In this document: positions 7,961 through 10,433 of the stretch, piece after piece | How the letters are laid out: each line of letters opens with the position of its first letter | Position numbering within the stretch: position 1 is the stretch's first letter | Made by a program: the position numbers and the translations under genes | Assembly (NCBI GenBank): GCA_013695715.1 | Contig: JACCZZ010000246.1 | Coordinates: forward strand, 1-10,433 | Direction: 5' to 3' | From: Chitinophagales bacterium | GTDB taxonomy: Bacteria > Bacteroidota > Bacteroidia > Chitinophagales > UBA10324 | Length of the DNA stretch: 10,433 nt | The notes under the pieces: generated by a model | What the model was told of the DNA's origin: nothing | The model's input: only the letters and a program-made list of their open reading frames with translations | Databases searched by the model: none

Positions 7961-7975
7961 TGCAAAGAAATTGCA
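7961..7975. promoter_or_regulatory. TGCAA-N5-TTGCA dyad upstream of purK, overlapping a weak -7-like box
   Basis: A perfect 5-base inverted repeat with a 5-base spacer is centred about 47 bases before the purK ATG. Read on the minus strand, bases 7963-7970 give TTTCTTTG, one mismatch from the TAnnTTTG -7 consensus, so a repressor here could cover the promoter. I see no matching -33 box. The dyad is short enough to arise by chance. Its GCAA/TTGC halves loosely resemble the enterobacterial PurR box but the spacing differs, and I would not equate them. Confidence 0.2.
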
Positions 7976-8065
7976 GTTCTACTTTCTGACCATCATAGAT
8001 GAATTTTCGATCAGCAGAAATAATAGATGCTTATCGTTTTTGTCCCCTTCGTAAGACTTAACTCC

Positions 8066-10114
8066 TTACCAAACCTTACCTCTTACTGATTCTTCCCTAT
8101 ACATTTGATCACCTGGCTTTACATTAAAAGCCTTATAAAATTCGGGCATGTTTGAAAGCACGCCAATCACCCTGTATTTACCTGGTGAATGCGGGTCAAC
8201 TACCAGTCGCCTTTTTTGTTCTTCAGGTCTGAAAGTACCAGCCCATACCTTTGCGAAGCTGATAAAAAATCGCTGATCAGCAGTGAGGCCGGCAACGGTT
8301 GCTGTGTCATTTGGATTTTCAGCCTTTGCCTTCCGAAAGGCATAATAAGCTATAGTAAGACCCCCCAGATCGGCAATATTTTCTCCCTGTGTAAGCTCGC
8401 CGTTAAGATGGAAAGTATCTATTGGGGAATAGGTATTGTACTGCTCCGTTATAAGCTTGGTTCGTTGATTGTAGTTTTTCGCATCCTGCGGCGTCCACCA
8501 TTCTTTCAGATTTCCTTCAGCATCATATTGCCGCCCCTGGTCATCAAAACCGTGAGTGATCTCATGGCCAATTACGGCACCGATGGCACCATAATTCATG
8601 GCATCATCAGCATCAGGATAGAAAAAGGGAGGCTGGAGTATTGCTGCCGGAAATACTATTTCATTATTAACAGGATTATAATAGGCATTCACTGTTTGCG
8701 GTGTCATCAGCCATTCAGTTCTGTCAACTTCAGTTCCAAGCTTATTTAGATTGCGTCGGTTTTCAAATTGAAAACAGTTAATTACGTTTAACACGAAGGA
8801 TTTACGATCAATTTTCACCACAGAATAGTCGCGCCACTTATCAGGATACCCAACTTTTATCATAAGCTGGCTTAGTTTTTTTTGCGCATAGGCTTTTGTG
8901 CTATCGGTCATCCAATCCACACCGGCAATACGTTCACTGTATGCTTCCATCAGGTTATGTATAAGCTCAAGCATACGCTGTTTTGATTGAGGAGTGAAGT
9001 TCGTTTTCACAAATTCTTGCCCAACTAATTCACCAAGGCAGCTATTTTCCAGTTCCTGAATGCGCTTCCATCTGGGATCCATTTCCTCAATGCCACGAAG
9101 GGTTCCACTATAAAACTTAAAATCTTCTGTTGCGAAGTCAGAGCTTAGCACTGATGCAGCTCCATTTATAAGATGAAACCTGTAATATATTTTCCAGCTA
9201 TCGATTGGTGTAGATTTCAACATGCTGTCAACCAGCGCAAAAAATTTTGGTTGGCTGACTATCAGTGTATCGAAACTTTTTAATTTTAATGATGAAAAAT
9301 AAAGATCCCAATTAACTGCACTGTATTTTTTTTTGAGATCAGCCTTCGTCATTTTATTATACGTTGCATAAGGGTCTCTTTGCTCAACACGCGTCATAGA
9401 TGACTTAGCAAGGCCGGTTTCCATCTTCATAATCTCCTGAGCATGGCTTTTTGCCTTTATTGAATCATCCCCTAAAAGAGCGAAGTATCGTATAATATGC
9501 TTTATATACTCATCCCGTATTTGTTTCGATTTTTCATCATTTAGAAAATAATAATCACGGTCGGGTAAGCCAAGCCCTGTTTGATACAGGTATAAAACAT
9601 ATTTCTTGCTGTTCATCTGATCCTGATCTACATAACTGGCAAGAAGTGCCGTGGAATTAATCAGGTTAGAATGGGCAGTAAAACGAATAACGTCATCCTT
9701 GTTTTTAAAGGCAGCAATAGTGTCTAAGTAGGGCTTTAAGGGTGTAATGCCTGCCTTGTTAATCGCTGCCGAATCCATTCCCGTTAGGTAGAAATCTCCG
9801 ACCTTTTGAGTGCTGCTTCCATCTTTTTGAGCCTGAGCCGCCGCTGCCGATTCAAGTACTTTTTTCAGCTTATAGCGAACAGAGTCGTCAACTACTTCCA
9901 ACATGCGCCATGAGCTCTCTGTAGAGGGAATGGGATTCTGTTTGATCCACCTGGCATTCACGAAATCATAAAAATTATTTTTGGGATTAAACGTGGAATC
10001 AAAAGTGGTGACATCTATGGGATTCGTTCGTTGGCTCCCATGTTGTGCTTTCAAAGGAGCAGTCCATGAAAGAGTAAGAAGAAGCACAGCAAATAGCAGG
10101 AATGATGTTTTCAT
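8066..10114 (-). CDS. M13 family zinc metallopeptidase (neprilysin / PepO-like), exported
   Basis: This is a 682-residue peptidase of the neprilysin family, expected to cut oligopeptides outside the cytoplasm. Residues 1-23 (MKTSFLLFAVLLLTLSW to about PLKA) form a signal peptide without a lipobox cysteine. The M13 N-terminal domain spans about 40-435 and contains GLGLPDRDYYF. The catalytic domain has NAYYNP at 476-481 for substrate binding, HEITH at 517-521 with zinc ligands H517 and H521 and general base E518, and GENIADLGG with zinc ligand E578 and D582. It ends GKVW, the usual family C-terminus. I start it at the ATG at 10112-10114 because the frame's earlier ATG at 10207 would add 31 residues ahead of a clear signal peptide. 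It reads in the same direction as ispF upstream, 160 bases away, and purK downstream. The active site is complete. Confidence 0.94.
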   Translation of the reverse strand: MKTSFLLFAVLLLTLSWTAPLKAQHGSQRTNPIDVTTFDSTFNPKNNFYDFVNARWIKQNPIPSTESSWRMLEVVDDSVRYKLKKVLESAAAAQAQKDGSSTQKVGDFYLTGMDSAAINKAGITPLKPYLDTIAAFKNKDDVIRFTAHSNLINSTALLASYVDQDQMNSKKYVLYLYQTGLGLPDRDYYFLNDEKSKQIRDEYIKHIIRYFALLGDDSIKAKSHAQEIMKMETGLAKSSMTRVEQRDPYATYNKMTKADLKKKYSAVNWDLYFSSLKLKSFDTLIVSQPKFFALVDSMLKSTPIDSWKIYYRFHLINGAASVLSSDFATEDFKFYSGTLRGIEEMDPRWKRIQELENSCLGELVGQEFVKTNFTPQSKQRMLELIHNLMEAYSERIAGVDWMTDSTKAYAQKKLSQLMIKVGYPDKWRDYSVVKIDRKSFVLNVINCFQFENRRNLNKLGTEVDRTEWLMTPQTVNAYYNPVNNEIVFPAAILQPPFFYPDADDAMNYGAIGAVIGHEITHGFDDQGRQYDAEGNLKEWWTPQDAKNYNQRTKLITEQYNTYSPIDTFHLNGELTQGENIADLGGLTIAYYAFRKAKAENPNDTATVAGLTADQRFFISFAKVWAGTFRPEEQKRRLVVDPHSPGKYRVIGVLSNMPEFYKAFNVKPGDQMYREESVRGKVW

Positions 10115-10215
10115 AAATGTTTTAAATTGAAAAGTAAATCTTGCAAGGTAACGGGTAATTTGGGAAGCGCTAAAATATAAATTAGAAGGAAAGAAGGGTT
10201 TATCCAAGCACTCTG

Positions 10216-10249
10216 TTAACCCTTAGTAGAATGTGAAGTGCTAAGTTAA
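10216..10249. other. Imperfect inverted repeat downstream of ispF
   Basis: TTAA and CTTAG on the left pair with CTAAG and TTAA on the right, with a 2-base bulge on the left arm and a 14-base loop. It lies 25 bases after the ispF stop, where a terminator would be expected. On the minus strand, however, the bases after the stem are CAGAGTGCTTG, with no T-run, so I do not call it an intrinsic terminator. It may be chance or a weak 3'-end hairpin. Confidence 0.2.
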
Positions 10250-10274
10250 TTTTATCTGCAACGCTCTAAGGTGA

Positions 10275-10433
10275 TTATTTGCCTACAAATTCTATAAGAG
10301 CCACAGCATACGCTGTTACTCCCTCTTCACGACCAACAAAACCAAGTCTTTCATTGGTAGTTGCTTTAATGCCGATAGCACTTTCGGTAATATTCATTGC
10401 TTGTGCAAGCACCTGTTTCATCAAAGGAATATA
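10275..10433 (-). CDS. ispF: IspF, 2-C-methyl-D-erythritol 2,4-cyclodiphosphate synthase (partial, C-terminal 52 residues)
   Basis: Only the last 52 codons and the TAA stop are in the window; the start lies beyond base 10433. The segment ITESAIGIKATTNERLGF, followed by VGREEGVTAYAVALI, is the strongly conserved C-terminal signature of IspF, which cyclises CDP-methylerythritol 2-phosphate in the non-mevalonate isoprenoid pathway. The TTNE/RLGF/GREEG region forms part of the nucleotide-contacting site in known structures. The metal-binding Asp-His pair of the N-terminal part cannot be seen. The protein ends EFVGK with no extension and no fused IspD domain at this end. It reads toward the M13 peptidase gene with 160 bases between them, so co-transcription is uncertain. 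Confidence 0.93.
   Translation of the reverse strand, partial: YIPLMKQVLAQAMNITESAIGIKATTNERLGFVGREEGVTAYAVALIEFVGK

Noticed and set aside
8189..8749. 186-codon open frame on the plus strand
   Set aside because: It lies entirely antisense to the M13 catalytic domain, whose HExxH, GENIADLGG and NAYYNP motifs are intact; its translation resembles no family and has shadow-like composition.

Overview
This window looks like an ordinary chromosomal stretch of a member of the Bacteroidota. Three things point there. The protein at 3449-6175 ends in a type IX secretion system (T9SS) C-terminal sorting domain, which is essentially confined to this phylum. A TACCTTTGC element, the Bacteroidota -7 promoter motif, sits directly before rlmN. 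The genes lack clear Shine-Dalgarno sites. Coding density is high, no gap between genes exceeds about 160 bases, and there are no tRNA or rRNA genes, insertion sequences or CRISPR arrays.

Layout from left to right. Bases 1-940 (minus) hold most of rlmN, a radical-SAM 23S rRNA/tRNA methyltransferase whose C-terminus lies beyond base 1. A 155-base divergent intergenic region (941-1095) carries the rlmN promoter and a 26-base near-palindrome. On the plus strand follow a HerA-like P-loop ATPase of the YjgR/DUF853 family (1096-2637) and, only 13 bases later, a DEDDy 3'-5' exonuclease of the PolB-like group (2651-3403). Next is a large secreted multidomain beta-helix protein with a T9SS tail (3449-6175). 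It converges with the minus-strand purine genes purE (6180-6719) and purK (6776-7921), leaving only 4 bases between stop codons. Upstream on the minus strand are an M13 (neprilysin-type) zinc metallopeptidase with a signal peptide (8066-10114) and the last 52 codons of ispF (10275-10433).

How the genes work together. PurK and PurE carry out consecutive steps: PurK makes N5-CAIR from AIR, bicarbonate and ATP, and PurE converts N5-CAIR to CAIR. The gene order is purK then purE. The ATPase and exonuclease are probably co-transcribed and may form a translocase plus nuclease pair, which is the most interesting functional hypothesis here. The beta-helix protein and the M13 peptidase are exported but have no evident link to the housekeeping genes around them. 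I see no convincing new multi-gene system. The points worth a second look are the ATPase/exonuclease pair, the dyad upstream of it, the apparently leaderless rlmN promoter and the AT-rich T9SS protein of unknown substrate.
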